Source: Paenibacillus sp. BIC5C1 (GTDB lineage: Bacteria; Bacillota; Bacilli; Paenibacillales; Paenibacillaceae). Taken from it: a stretch of 64,000 nt of DNA. The translations under genes and the position numbers were made by a program. Within the stretch, counting starts at the first letter, position 1. Every line of letters starts with the position of its first letter. The stretch covers positions 2,604,001-2,668,000 of the forward strand of contig NZ_CP135922.1 in assembly GCF_032399705.1 (NCBI RefSeq), written 5' to 3'. Positions 7,648-16,520 of the stretch are shown here, one piece after another. The notes beneath the pieces were generated by a model. That model searched no databases and was not told the origin of the DNA. It saw only the letters and a list, made by a program, of their open reading frames with translations.

Positions 7648-8934
7648 ATGAGCGAAGGTGCAGTCGCACACAAACAAGGGATCGGAGAATTAATTCGGGT
7701 TAAACCTTATGTGCAGTTTATGGTGAGCAAGGTTGTATCCAGATTTGGCGATTCGATTGATTCCATTGCTTATAGCTGGATGGTGTACATTTTGACAGGT
7801 TCAAAGCTGCTGATGGGAACACTGCTGGCTATTAACTTTTTGCCGAGTATCTTTCTGGGGCTGTTTGTCGGAGCTTTGGTGGATCGCATGTCGCCCAAAA
7901 AGGTGATTGTGCTCACAAATACCGGCCGAGGTTTATTTGTGGGCATTACAGCACTTTTGTTTGGTCTGGGTGAGCTGCAAGTCTGGCATCTGTTCGTTAT
8001 CACCATTCTGAATTCTCTTCTGGAATGTTTTGCGTCACCTGCAGAGGTGTCCACTGTACCGCGATTACTTCCCAAATCGATGCTGCTGTCTGGTAATGCC
8101 ATGGCCTCATCTGCAACCCGGGTTGCAGAACTCGCAGGACTTGCAGTGGCGGGAACGTTAATTGCAACAGCAGGGATCACGTGGACGATATTGATCGATG
8201 CGGGCTTGTTTGCTTTAAGTGCACTTCTGATGAGCCGTGTGGGGTACCCGAAAACCTCAACATCATCTAACAGTGATAATACACCATTGTATTCATCTAA
8301 TTCTCCTTCAGCAAGAAAAAGTATATTCTCTGAAATGACAGAAGCCTTTCATTTTATGCGTAAACATGTGTTGTTACTGATCGTTTCGATTCTGTTTGCC
8401 TTTGTTAACTTTTGTCTGATGCCATTCAATGTCCTTCGCACGCCATATGTCATTGAAACGTTGCATGCCGGAGCAGGAGGATTAAGCCTACTCAGTGGGC
8501 TGATTGTGGCAGGCATGGTACTGAGCGGCTTGTGGCTGTCCCACCAAGGATCGAATTACCGTAAAAGTGTGCTGGTCATCGTAGGCATTGTCATGTTGGG
8601 GCTCAGTTATGCCATGACCGCTCTCCCGTCTTACATGACGTCCTACCAGCTGCCTGTTGCTGCTGTCTTTTGTCTGATGATGGGCATGGGGATTCCACTC
8701 GCTACAACACCCCTTGCATCCTATCTCATGGAAGTTACACCTTCCGAGATGCTTGGCAGAGTGTACGCCCTTCAAAGTATGCTCGTCGTGAGTGTTGCTC
8801 CATTAGGAAGCTTGCTTTCTGGAGCCCTTGCTGATTGGGTGGCATTGCCGATTCTGTTTATCGTGTTTGGTGTTTTGCTTGCCATGTCAGCTGCTCTAGT
8901 GCTTCTGAGTAAGACTTTCCGCACTGTTCTATAA
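7648..8934 (+). CDS. MFS transporter (drug-efflux type)
   Basis: 428 residues with about twelve hydrophobic segments. The N-terminal part (FGDSIDSIAYSWMVYILTGS, then GALVDRMSPKKV, the MFS motif A loop between helices 2 and 3) is typical of the MFS_3/macrolide-efflux-like group. It would export a hydrophobic compound across the cytoplasmic membrane; the substrate is not readable. ATG 7648 is preferred over TTG 7630 because GAGAGGCGG lies 8 nt before it. The ArsR-like gene directly downstream and the paired repeats around its promoter suggest local repression. Confidence 0.87.
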   Translation: MSEGAVAHKQGIGELIRVKPYVQFMVSKVVSRFGDSIDSIAYSWMVYILTGSKLLMGTLLAINFLPSIFLGLFVGALVDRMSPKKVIVLTNTGRGLFVGITALLFGLGELQVWHLFVITILNSLLECFASPAEVSTVPRLLPKSMLLSGNAMASSATRVAELAGLAVAGTLIATAGITWTILIDAGLFALSALLMSRVGYPKTSTSSNSDNTPLYSSNSPSARKSIFSEMTEAFHFMRKHVLLLIVSILFAFVNFCLMPFNVLRTPYVIETLHAGAGGLSLLSGLIVAGMVLSGLWLSHQGSNYRKSVLVIVGIVMLGLSYAMTALPSYMTSYQLPVAAVFCLMMGMGIPLATTPLASYLMEVTPSEMLGRVYALQSMLVVSVAPLGSLLSGALADWVALPILFIVFGVLLAMSAALVLLSKTFRTVL

Positions 8935-8969
8935 TAGAACTTCCTAAAGCCTGTTATCTTCAGCCTGTT

Positions 8970-8999
8970 TTGACCGAAACCCTGTTCGGACGGTATAAT
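8970..8999 (+). promoter_or_regulatory. Sigma-A promoter of ArsR-like regulator
   Basis: TTGACC (8970-8975), 18 nt, TATAAT (8994-8999). The strong match implies the coding region cannot start at the upstream TTG at 8970 and fixes the start further down. Confidence 0.75.
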
Positions 9000-9044
9000 A
9001 TACACATGATGGGCAACAGGTACCCCGGAAATGAGGATACAGGT

Positions 9045-9728
9045 ATGCAGCGCAAAGTACTTTCAACGATTGAAGAAATCAAGGTCTACTCCGATCCGTA
9101 TCGGATACAGATCATGAATATGTTTAATAAACAGGGCAGACCTTCTACGGTTAAAGAGATCGCAGACCAGATGGGCGAAGTCCCAGCCAAGGTACATTAT
9201 CATGTGAAAAAACTGGAGAAAATCGGTCTGCTGACCATCGTATCCACTCGTGAAATTAATGGAATTATTGCCAAATATTACGATCCCTTCAAGGGGGAAA
9301 TCCAGCTCCGTAACGAAGATGAAGAGAATTCACCTTTGAAGGAGGTATTTCGTTCCGAAACCTTCAAATTGTTAAATGAAATGTTTGAGCAGAGCCGTCG
9401 GCGATTCATGAATCAGGCGGAAAACGGAGACCGCATGTTTATCTCGGATATGACGTTGTATGCTAGCCGGGAAGAAGTAGAGCAGTTGTACAACAACATT
9501 ACGAAGATGTGTGAACCCTACTTAACGAAAGACAGGCATGATGCGGACCAAGAGGTCTTTCATTTATTCAGTTCCCTATCCAAAGATACGGTGAATAAGC
9601 CCGCTATGGAAACCGCTGGGAAATTGAAAAAGAAGGCTTCGCCCGATAAGGGCAAGCCCGCTGCCAAAACGTCAAGACCTGCTAAAAAGCAGAAGGAATC
9701 CTCGTCTGGTGGTCAGGCGGAGGAGTAA
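9045..9728 (+). CDS. ArsR-like winged-helix transcriptional regulator
   Basis: 227 residues. Residues about 5-75 form a winged helix-turn-helix: SDPYRIQIMNMF, then STVKEIADQM, and the recognition helix VPAKVHYHVKKLEKIGLL, typical of the ArsR/HTH_20 group. The middle is a helical ligand or dimer domain, and the last 40 residues are a Lys/Ser-rich disordered tail. ATG 9045 follows TGAGGA by 7 nt and lies about 40 nt after a good promoter; two ATGs at 9006 and 9009 would be leaderless. It probably controls the MFS gene just upstream. Confidence 0.82.
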   Translation: MQRKVLSTIEEIKVYSDPYRIQIMNMFNKQGRPSTVKEIADQMGEVPAKVHYHVKKLEKIGLLTIVSTREINGIIAKYYDPFKGEIQLRNEDEENSPLKEVFRSETFKLLNEMFEQSRRRFMNQAENGDRMFISDMTLYASREEVEQLYNNITKMCEPYLTKDRHDADQEVFHLFSSLSKDTVNKPAMETAGKLKKKASPDKGKPAAKTSRPAKKQKESSSGGQAEE

Positions 9729-9796
9729 CCGAAGCATATTCATCGGATTGATTGAAGTTCCGTCTGTGTAAAGATGATATGCTGGACCAAGAAAAA

Positions 9797-9817
9797 AGCC
9801 GCCGTTGGCGGCTTTTT
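9797..9817. terminator. Bidirectional intrinsic terminator
   Basis: AGCCGCC-GTT-GGCGGCT with A6 before and T5 after, placed between converging genes. Confidence 0.9.
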
Positions 9818-9886
9818 CATGCGTAATTTGGCATGATGGGAGACATGTACTTATTTAAGCGTAAACGACCTTAATTCGTTCATAAA

Positions 9887-10453
9887 CTACATGTTTTCAT
9901 CATAATCTTTCACGTCACGTTTGGCTGCGGTTGCGGGGGAGTTCGATGTGCCATATTCCTCGACGGCTTCCCAGGCGTCAGCGTTATCGAACTTGCCAGC
10001 ATTGCGCTGTCTTACTTCACCGGCACCGCTAGGCGGCATCGTCATGACTTCCTCTTCAACGGGCCGTTCGTTGCTTAACTCGCGGTTAGGCGTATCATCG
10101 ATACAGTAGGCCGTGTAAGGGATCGCTTCGAGTCGTTCAAAGGGAATATCCTTACCACAGGTCACACAGGAGCCATACGTTCCTTGTTCGATTCGCCCCA
10201 GCGCTTCATTCACTTGGTTGAACTCGTCGGTTAACGTATCATCTATCGCCAGGTCACGGCTTCGCTCAAACGTCTCCGTACCGGCATCTGCAGGGTGATT
10301 ATCGTATGATGACAGCTCACCAGTTGAATCTTTCAGGGACTCGGCTGGAGCACCGTCTTCCATGCTGGATTCAAAATGACGCTGCAGGTTTTCATGTTGT
10401 TCCAAAAGAGCGTTTTTGAGCTCTTGAAGTTGATCTTTGGTTAATGTACTCAT
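9887..10453 (-). CDS. yteA: YteA-type DksA/TraR C4 zinc-finger protein
   Basis: 188 residues. A helical N-terminal part (LTKDQLQELKNALLEQHENL) is followed by ALGRIEQGTYGSCVTCGKDIPFERLEAIPYTAYCIDD spread over residues about 90-130, the DksA/TraR finger as found in YteA-family proteins of spore formers, and RPVEEEVM typical of that family's tail. Only three cysteines are present; the fourth ligand position is Asp (CIDD). DksA-type proteins bind the RNA polymerase secondary channel, but YteA's role is not settled. ATG 10453 is used, with AAAGGAG 9 nt upstream; the frame is open for 85 more codons upstream but without a start signal. Confidence 0.87.
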   Translation of the reverse strand: MSTLTKDQLQELKNALLEQHENLQRHFESSMEDGAPAESLKDSTGELSSYDNHPADAGTETFERSRDLAIDDTLTDEFNQVNEALGRIEQGTYGSCVTCGKDIPFERLEAIPYTAYCIDDTPNRELSNERPVEEEVMTMPPSGAGEVRQRNAGKFDNADAWEAVEEYGTSNSPATAAKRDVKDYDENM

Positions 10454-10658
10454 AAGGACATGCTCCTTTCCCGCATTGGGGTTGTAGTCAGTCCTTACCC
10501 GAATTTCATAAGAAGCAATCAGTTTCGTGTGTAAAGAGGGGCGTTCGATTTTATATCTGACGGATAATGTGTTATAAAAAATATAGAGAGAAAATGCGGC
10601 GGTATCGAAGATCTTCTTGTGCTTACCGCGGCGCGTTTGATAATGGAGGGTTGTCAAT

Positions 10659-11036
10659 ATGGATGAGCATATGAAACGAAGATTGGACAAACAAAGACAA
10701 TTGTTCAAGCAATTGGGCGTACAGCTCGACGCTTTATCAATTCATGAAAAACAATTCAACTATAAACTTCGTGGTTATGATCCGGATGAGGTGGATGCCT
10801 ATCTAGATTTGGTTATTAAAGATTACGAACGTTTCTACGCCAATATAGCGGATCTGATGGACAAGTGGCAAGAACAGCAGTTAACGATTCGGGATCTGAA
10901 GTCATCGGCGAAACCAGTGGAAGATCCAACGAAGATTGATCGCAAACAACTGGACGATATTGTGAAACAACTGGAATACAGCGTTCGGCAGTTAAAAATC
11001 CGGGCGCGCCCTGAACAGGACCTGTTCTCTGAGTAA
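10659..11036 (+). CDS. DivIVA-domain protein
   Basis: 125 residues. After a basic N-terminus comes KQFNYKLRGYDPDEVDAYLDLVIKDYERF (split here for reading: RGYDPDEVDAYLD is the core), which is the DivIVA/GpsB N-terminal lipid-binding and coiled-coil motif. The rest is coiled coil. DivIVA-type proteins gather at curved membrane and recruit division or wall-synthesis partners. It is shorter than DivIVA (about 160) and close to GpsB in size. GGAGGG lies about 10 nt before ATG 10659. Divergent from yteA. Confidence 0.78.
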   Translation: MDEHMKRRLDKQRQLFKQLGVQLDALSIHEKQFNYKLRGYDPDEVDAYLDLVIKDYERFYANIADLMDKWQEQQLTIRDLKSSAKPVEDPTKIDRKQLDDIVKQLEYSVRQLKIRARPEQDLFSE

Positions 11037-11098
11037 GCCTGCACATCTGGGATGATATAAAATCAGCATTATAATGCTCAAATAAAAGGTGGTTAATC

Positions 11099-11533
11099 AT
11101 GAGTACTCATTTTTCGGTCAGTGTGCATTGTTTGTTGTTGTTGTCTTTCAGCGCGCCTGAACGAATCACTTCGGCACTGATTGCAGGTAGTGTGAATACC
11201 AACCCTGTCGTGGTCAGACGTATTCTGGGCGGGTTGAAAAAGGCAGGGCTTGTGGACTCCTCACCGGGAACAAGAGGATTTTACCTCGCCAAGCCCTCAA
11301 GTGAAATCACATTAGCCATGATCTATCAGGCTGCCAAGGATGAAGGACCATTGTTTCCGATTCATGGTAACTGTAATCCAAATTGTGATGTTGGCCTTCG
11401 TATTGATAGCCTGCTGACCAATCTGTATCAGGTTGCCGAAGCAAAGGTGGAACAATTCTTTGCATCCATTACCCTTGAAGATATGGAGCGCTCCTGTTCC
11501 CAGCTTGAAGTTCTTCCATCACATGCCGAATAA
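11099..11533 (+). CDS. Rrf2-family transcriptional regulator (YwnA-like)
   Basis: 144 residues. The Rrf2 winged helix is visible: FSVSVHCLLLLSF, then SALIAGSVNTNPVVVRRILGGLKKAGLV (recognition helix) and a GTRGFYLAK wing. A cysteine pair CNPNC at about residue 97-101 could sense redox or metal, though the classical three-Cys Fe-S set is not complete. Ribosome site AAGGTGG precedes ATG 11099. The target is unknown; the phosphoesterase downstream is 36 nt away and may be in the same transcript. Confidence 0.82.
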   Translation: MSTHFSVSVHCLLLLSFSAPERITSALIAGSVNTNPVVVRRILGGLKKAGLVDSSPGTRGFYLAKPSSEITLAMIYQAAKDEGPLFPIHGNCNPNCDVGLRIDSLLTNLYQVAEAKVEQFFASITLEDMERSCSQLEVLPSHAE

Positions 11534-11569
11534 AGCGTAATATAAGGGAAAGGGAAGGTGTGCTGTACT

Positions 11570-12067
11570 ATGAAAATTATTGTCATTTCGGACACTCATT
11601 TACCTCGAAGAGCACGGAAGTTGCCCGATCCCTTGGTTGAGGCGCTTACAGATGCTGATCTGATTCTCCACGCGGGGGACTGGTCGGACTGGAGTGTATA
11701 CAAGCTGCTTAGCGCTTATGCACCCGTTGAAGGTGTTGCAGGTAATACGGACCCGCCTGAAATAGGTCAAAAACTCGGGTTCTCCCGCATCGTTGAGGCG
11801 GACGGTTTGCGTCTTGGTCTTGTACATGGTCATCTGGGATCGAAGTCTACAGAGCAGAATGCGATCCACACCTTTGCAGGACAGCAGGTGGATGCTGTGA
11901 TTTTTGGACACTCGCACATTCCGGTGATGCATACGGTCAATGATGTGCTGATATTTAATCCGGGTTCTCCTACGGATCGGCGGCGTCAGCCCCAGTATTC
12001 TTTTGGTATCATGACGACACATTTAGGGGAATTGCAGGCGGAACATGTTTTTTTCGATGAAAAATAA
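11570..12067 (+). CDS. YfcE/MJ0936-type metallophosphoesterase
   Basis: 165 residues. The calcineurin-like metal motifs are in order: ISDTHLP (D-x-H), LHAGDW (GD), GNTD (GN[H/D]), HGHLG (GH) and FGHSHIP (GHxH). Small stand-alone proteins of this type hydrolyse phosphodiesters such as bis-pNPP in vitro; natural substrates are unclear. ATG 11570 (MKIIVISDTH) matches family starts and has AAGGTG 9 nt before it; an upstream in-frame ATG at 11558 overlaps the ribosome site. Confidence 0.88.
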   Translation: MKIIVISDTHLPRRARKLPDPLVEALTDADLILHAGDWSDWSVYKLLSAYAPVEGVAGNTDPPEIGQKLGFSRIVEADGLRLGLVHGHLGSKSTEQNAIHTFAGQQVDAVIFGHSHIPVMHTVNDVLIFNPGSPTDRRRQPQYSFGIMTTHLGELQAEHVFFDEK

Positions 12068-12267
12068 AAGTTGAAAATCAGGCATCTCGAATCAGAAGGC
12101 TCTTCTGTTAATCGGGGTGCTTTTTGCTATGTATGCATTCAAAAGGGAACTTGCAAGTTATCTCTGAATGGGGAATATGGTCTGCTGTTTATCTGTCATT
12201 CATCTCTTCTCGTTACCCCCTATGGAGGCATTTGTATGAATGATACAATGCGTTTACAACAATAAAT

Positions 12268-12281
12268 TGAATACGTTTACA
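12268..12281 (+). promoter_or_regulatory. cre-like site (CcpA) before sugar isomerase operon
   Basis: TGAATACGTTTACA matches the cre consensus TGWAANCGNTNWCA at all but one constrained position. A related half-site GCGTTTACA occurs 24 nt upstream. It sits directly before the ribosome site, where CcpA or another LacI-type repressor would block transcription. Confidence 0.5.
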
Positions 12282-12292
12282 TAAGGAGATGA

Positions 12293-13213
12293 ATGTTCAT
12301 GAAATTGTCTGTATTCACAGTTGCCACTCCAGACTTGACGGCAGATGAGTTGGCTTCTGCTGCAGCTGCAGCCGGCATTGAAGGGATCGAATGGAGATAT
12401 CGCGGAATCCCGGCGGATGCTTTATCCGAAGAACCTTCTTATTGGAGACATAATCGTTGCTCGATAGATCCGGACCAGTGGGAGGGACAGGTACCTCTAT
12501 TTCGTGATGCGGCAAAAAAGCATGGCAGACAGTCGATTGCATTGGTGCCATATCTGAGCTGTGGAGATCTGCTTGCCACGGAGCAAGCATTTCAAACTGC
12601 ACAAGCCTTAGGGGCATCCATGATGCGTGTTGGAGTTCCCGGTTATGATCGGAAAACCAGCTATCCTGAGTTATACAAACAAGCTGTGCATTATCTGAAT
12701 GAGGTTCAAGAGATGGCCCAACAGTATAAGGTAAAAGCTGTAGTAGAAACCCATCATCAAACGATTGCTCCCACTGCATCGCTGGCTTATCGGCTCGTGC
12801 AATCGCTGGATTCCCAGCATGTAGGGGTATTGTACGATCCAGGTAACATGGTCCATGAAGGATATGAGAACCATCGTATGGGATTGGAATTACTGGGGCC
12901 TTATCTGGCACATGTGCATGTGAAGAATGCGGCTTGGTTCAAGGATGCATCAAACATGAATTCGAATTCCAGTGTGAATGAACAAAATACAGAAATATCG
13001 CTAACATCAAACTGGCATTGTCAGTGGGCCCCCTTGACCGAAGGCGTGGTGAATTGGTTGCAAGTATTCCGCGACCTCAAATCCGTAGGATATGATGGAT
13101 ATTACGGGATTGAGGATTTTAGCGGAGTCTTGCAATCGAAGGCGATGTTACAGCATTTTGCAGATGTTTTTGCCGAAATTGAACGTCGTGTGGACGAGGA
13201 GGTACAGGTATGA
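12293..13213 (+). CDS. Sugar phosphate isomerase/epimerase (xylose isomerase-like TIM barrel)
   Basis: 306 residues of the AP-endonuclease-2/xylose-isomerase-like barrel. Metal-binding strands can be recognised: GIEGIEWR, VVETHHQ, GVLYDPGNM, HVHVKNAAW and GIEDF near the C-terminus. Members interconvert ketoses, dehydrate inosose or epimerise sugars; the substrate is not clear. Starts at 12293 or 12299 (MKLSVFT) are both possible because AAGGAG is 4 or 10 nt away. It overlaps the next gene by 4 bases (ATGA), so the two are translationally coupled. Probably catabolite controlled. Confidence 0.85.
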   Translation: MFMKLSVFTVATPDLTADELASAAAAAGIEGIEWRYRGIPADALSEEPSYWRHNRCSIDPDQWEGQVPLFRDAAKKHGRQSIALVPYLSCGDLLATEQAFQTAQALGASMMRVGVPGYDRKTSYPELYKQAVHYLNEVQEMAQQYKVKAVVETHHQTIAPTASLAYRLVQSLDSQHVGVLYDPGNMVHEGYENHRMGLELLGPYLAHVHVKNAAWFKDASNMNSNSSVNEQNTEISLTSNWHCQWAPLTEGVVNWLQVFRDLKSVGYDGYYGIEDFSGVLQSKAMLQHFADVFAEIERRVDEEVQV

Positions 13214-14382
13214 GTTTGGTTCGAGTAGCCGTCATTGGCATTGGAAATATGGGTGCAGCACATGCCAGAACGTTGGTAGCAGGAGAAGTACCGGGTGCAG
13301 AACTGGTGGCTGTGTGTGATGTGAGACAAGAAATGGAGAGCTGGGTATCCGGCAACCTTCCGGCTTCAGTCACCTATTGGCAGGATGCGGAGCAGATGAT
13401 GTCATCAGGGACAATTGATGCGGTCATTATAGCAACCCCGCATTATGACCATCCCGAAAAAGCCATTCAGGCTTTTCAGTATGGCCTGCATGTCATGATC
13501 GAGAAACCTGCCGGAGTATACACCAAACAGGTACGCAAGATGAATGAAGCGGCTGCTGCCAGCGGCAAAGTGTTTTCCATGATGTATAACCAGCGAACCA
13601 ACCCTTTATATATCAAACTAAAAGATCTGATTGCATCGGGAGAACTGGGCGAGGTACGTCGCACCAACTGGATTATAACGAACTGGTATCGCTCCCAGAG
13701 TTATTATGATTCAGGCGGCTGGCGCGCTACGTGGGCTGGTGAAGGGGGCGGTGTCCTGATCAACCAGGACCCTCATCAACTGGACCTATGGCAATGGACC
13801 ATCGGCATGATGCCGGTTCGTATGCGTGCCTTCTGTTCATTCGGCAAATACCGGAACATTGAAGTGGAAGATGATGTAACGGCATATGTCGAGTATGAAA
13901 ATGGAGCAACAGGTGTATTCGTGACTACGACGGGAGAAGCACCAGGTACCAACCGATTCGAGGTCAACGGGGATCGTGGAAAAATTGTCATTGAAGATGG
14001 TCAGTTGACCTTCTGGCGTCTTCGTGAACCCGAGCCTGAATTCAATCAGAGATTTACCGGAGGATTTGGACAGCCGGAATGCTGGAAATGCGAGGTGCCG
14101 ATTACCGGTGTGGAAACCGGACATCCTGGGCTGATTCGTAATTGGATCGATGCCATCCTGAAAGGGACTCCGCTCATTGCTCCGGGAGAAGAGGGGATCC
14201 ATGGTTTAACATTGTCCAATGCCATGCTTTTGTCAACCTGGACGGATAACTGGGTGGATCTGCCGATCGATGAAGATTTGTTCTATGAACATTTGCAGCA
14301 GCGGATTGCCAGTTCAAATACAAAGAAAGACAAGGCAGGGAGCGGCAGTCAGCCTGCCGATCTGTCACAGACGTTTAAGTAA
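13210..14382 (+). CDS. Gfo/Idh/MocA family oxidoreductase
   Basis: 390 residues. Rossmann motif VAVIGIGNMGAAHA at the N-terminus, IEKPAG near residue 98, and GGGVLINQDPHQLDLWQW in the substrate domain (the catalytic-type Lys of EKP and His of DPHQLD). NAD(P)-dependent sugar or inositol oxidoreductase. Second gene of the isomerase operon, start codon overlapping the preceding stop. Confidence 0.9.
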   Translation: MSLVRVAVIGIGNMGAAHARTLVAGEVPGAELVAVCDVRQEMESWVSGNLPASVTYWQDAEQMMSSGTIDAVIIATPHYDHPEKAIQAFQYGLHVMIEKPAGVYTKQVRKMNEAAAASGKVFSMMYNQRTNPLYIKLKDLIASGELGEVRRTNWIITNWYRSQSYYDSGGWRATWAGEGGGVLINQDPHQLDLWQWTIGMMPVRMRAFCSFGKYRNIEVEDDVTAYVEYENGATGVFVTTTGEAPGTNRFEVNGDRGKIVIEDGQLTFWRLREPEPEFNQRFTGGFGQPECWKCEVPITGVETGHPGLIRNWIDAILKGTPLIAPGEEGIHGLTLSNAMLLSTWTDNWVDLPIDEDLFYEHLQQRIASSNTKKDKAGSGSQPADLSQTFK

Positions 14383-14436
14383 GGTAATTGTGTAGCTGGT
14401 TTATTCACGAATCCCAGACGGAAGGACGGAGAAGAC

Positions 14437-15534
14437 ATGGCAAAAGACGGAATGTTCTATGCTCCAAAGAGTCTGAAAAAAGAGGTCGTATGTGGTCCAG
14501 GTGAGTTTACCATTGCTGCTGTAGCGTTGGACCATGGACATATCTACGGCATGGTTGGCGGGCTGGTGGAAGCTGGGGCAACGCTCAAATGGGTATATGA
14601 TCCTGATCCGGCCAAGGTCGAGGCTTTTCGAAAACAGTTCCCGCAGGCACAGGTCGCCGCATCTGAAGCGGATGTACTTGCTGACGATGAAGTGCAGCTC
14701 GTAGCTGGAGCAGCCATTACATCGGAACGTGCGCCACTCGGCATGAGAGTTATGGCCGCAGGCAAAGATTATTTTACGGACAAAGCCCCCTTTACCACAC
14801 TGGACCAACTGTCCCTTGCGCGTGAAGAGGTTAAACGCACTGGGAAGAAGTATATGGTCTATTATAGTGAGCGTCTGCACGTGGAAAGTGCGATCTATGC
14901 CGGACAACTGATCGAACAGGGAGCCATTGGCAAGGTTGTACAGGTTATGGGGACGGGGCCGCATCGATTAAACGCGGGAGGTCGGCCTGAATGGTTCTTC
15001 CAGCATGAAAAGTATGGCGGCATCCTCTGTGATATTGGAAGTCATCAGATCGAGCAGTTTCTGACTTTTGCTTCATGTACGGATGCAGAAGTGGCGTTCA
15101 GTCGGGTGAACAATTTCAATCATCCACAATTCCCGGAACTGGAGGACTTTGGCGAAGCATCACTGATCGGTAACAACGGTGCTTCCGGTTACTTCCGCGT
15201 AGACTGGTTTACACCGGATGGCCTGGGTACATGGGGCGATGGGCGAACGGTTATTTTGGGAACGGACGGATACATTGAACTGCGTAAGTATATCGATGTG
15301 GCGAGAGAGCCTGAAGGCGATCAGGTATACCTGGTTAACCATGAAGGGGAATATCGATATAGCGTCAAAGGACAGGTCGGTTATCCGTTCTTCGGTGAAC
15401 TAATCCGAGACTGTCTGGATCGAACAGAAATCGCGATGACACAGGAGCATGCGTTCAAAGCGGCAGAACTTTGCTTGATTGCACAGCATAAGGCAATGAG
15501 TGAGAGAGTGGTATGGAGTAGTGGTGCGAAGTAA
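14437..15534 (+). CDS. Gfo/Idh/MocA family oxidoreductase, divergent
   Basis: 365 residues. The nucleotide loop is altered (AAVALDHGHIYGMVGGL rather than GxGxxG), EKP is replaced by DKAP, and the distal domain shows GGILCDIGSHQIEQFL. This subgroup often accompanies isomerase/Gfo-Idh operons in Paenibacillus-type genomes. It lies 54 nt after the previous gene with GGACGGAGAAG as ribosome site, and ends the operon at a clear terminator. Function likely in breakdown of an unusual sugar or cyclitol. Confidence 0.85.
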   Translation: MAKDGMFYAPKSLKKEVVCGPGEFTIAAVALDHGHIYGMVGGLVEAGATLKWVYDPDPAKVEAFRKQFPQAQVAASEADVLADDEVQLVAGAAITSERAPLGMRVMAAGKDYFTDKAPFTTLDQLSLAREEVKRTGKKYMVYYSERLHVESAIYAGQLIEQGAIGKVVQVMGTGPHRLNAGGRPEWFFQHEKYGGILCDIGSHQIEQFLTFASCTDAEVAFSRVNNFNHPQFPELEDFGEASLIGNNGASGYFRVDWFTPDGLGTWGDGRTVILGTDGYIELRKYIDVAREPEGDQVYLVNHEGEYRYSVKGQVGYPFFGELIRDCLDRTEIAMTQEHAFKAAELCLIAQHKAMSERVVWSSGAK

Positions 15535-15572
15535 ATGGTTTCATTTGGAAAAGTAATAGATTATGTAATGGG

Positions 15573-15600
15573 AGAGCAGCTGGTGAAGGCTGCTCTTTTG
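15573..15600 (+). terminator. Intrinsic terminator at the edge of the accessory array
   Basis: AGAGCAGC-TGGTGAAG-GCTGCTCT followed by TTTG. It separates the ordinary chromosome on the left from the AT-rich one-strand gene array on the right. Confidence 0.85.
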
Positions 15601-15747
15601 TTTGTTGTAGTACCTTCGCAAATGGAACAATATGGTTTATTATGTATGTAGTTCAGAAATCGAGTTGAATGTGTGGTATTTACGAAGTACATAAATTTAG
15701 ATGTTATGTGCAATTGCCTTGCCAAACCAAAGAGAGGGATGATGATA

Positions 15748-16347
15748 ATGGATTTTAAACCTTCGAATTACTTGCTAGACAACTTTATTTCTGCTGATTT
15801 GTCTAGCTTAACTGAAAATAACACTATTTTATTTGATAAAGAAAGACATTGGGTCGGCGTATTTATATTAAACTCTACCCTTAAATATAAATATGAAGAA
15901 AAACAAAGAATATACTTAATGAATATTTTAAGAAGAATAGAATCTACATTTTATCAATATAACGCTGGAAGTGCTTTATTAGATGACTTTTTAAATCACG
16001 ATAAGGAAAGTATATCTAAATATTTATCAGCGGTTGTTTGCATTGAGACTTCAATTTCTCATTTGTATCAAGCATACATGTTAGGAAGCAAAATGGCCGG
16101 TGAGGGTACTAAATTGTTTGAGAAAAATGATGGTTCTTCGATTGAGCGGTTAAACAAGCTTTATAATGTAGCCAAACACTACGATAGTTCTATAAGTAGC
16201 GGTAGCTTAGAGGAATTAAATACCATACCTATATGGATAACCAATCAAGGAATTAAATCTAATCAAACCTTTTTAAACTTTGATGAATTGCATGCAATGA
16301 TGAGAGAAGTAGAATATATAGCTGATGAAATAATAAAGGGAAATTAA
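15748..16347 (+). CDS. Hypothetical helical protein, first gene of the array
   Basis: 199 residues, AT-rich, no recognised family. It is predicted mostly helical; the central part (VVCIETSISHLYQAYMLGSK, then ERLNKLYNVAKHYDSSI) has the feel of a HEPN-like four-helix protein, but the signature R-x4-6-H is not clear. ATG 15748 is chosen because AGAGGG lies 9 nt upstream; earlier in-frame ATGs at 15739/15742 overlap that site. It is followed after 28 nt by the first attC-like element. Confidence 0.6.
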   Translation: MDFKPSNYLLDNFISADLSSLTENNTILFDKERHWVGVFILNSTLKYKYEEKQRIYLMNILRRIESTFYQYNAGSALLDDFLNHDKESISKYLSAVVCIETSISHLYQAYMLGSKMAGEGTKLFEKNDGSSIERLNKLYNVAKHYDSSISSGSLEELNTIPIWITNQGIKSNQTFLNFDELHAMMREVEYIADEIIKGN

Positions 16348-16374
16348 AATTGCATATTCATGAAGAAGGCAACA

Positions 16375-16473
16375 GCACATAACATAATATTCACGCTGCG
16401 GACATTCGTCCTTGGTCTGGCATTCGCCTGACACCCGACATGCGTCGAGTCGTGAATACAGGAACGTTAGACG
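16375..16473 (+). repeat. attC-like element 1
   Basis: Imperfect palindrome. Left end CACATAAC-ATAA-TATTCACGCTGCGG; CCTTGGTCTG at 16410-16419; right end GTCGTGAATACAGGAAC-GTTAGACG. TATTCACG and CGTGAATA are inverted copies. The terminal GTTAGAC fits the integron GTTRRRY core exactly and ACATAAC is close to RYYYAAC. The G of GTT lies 55 nt before the next start codon. Confidence 0.75.
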
Positions 16474-16520
16474 AGAAAACTTAAATCATATTTGCAAAAA
16501 CTCAAAAGAAGGTGAGTTAA

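Noticed and set aside
12071..12265. 64-codon ORF between the phosphoesterase and the isomerase
   Set aside because: No ribosome site, no recognisable protein, overlaps the regulatory region of the next operon.
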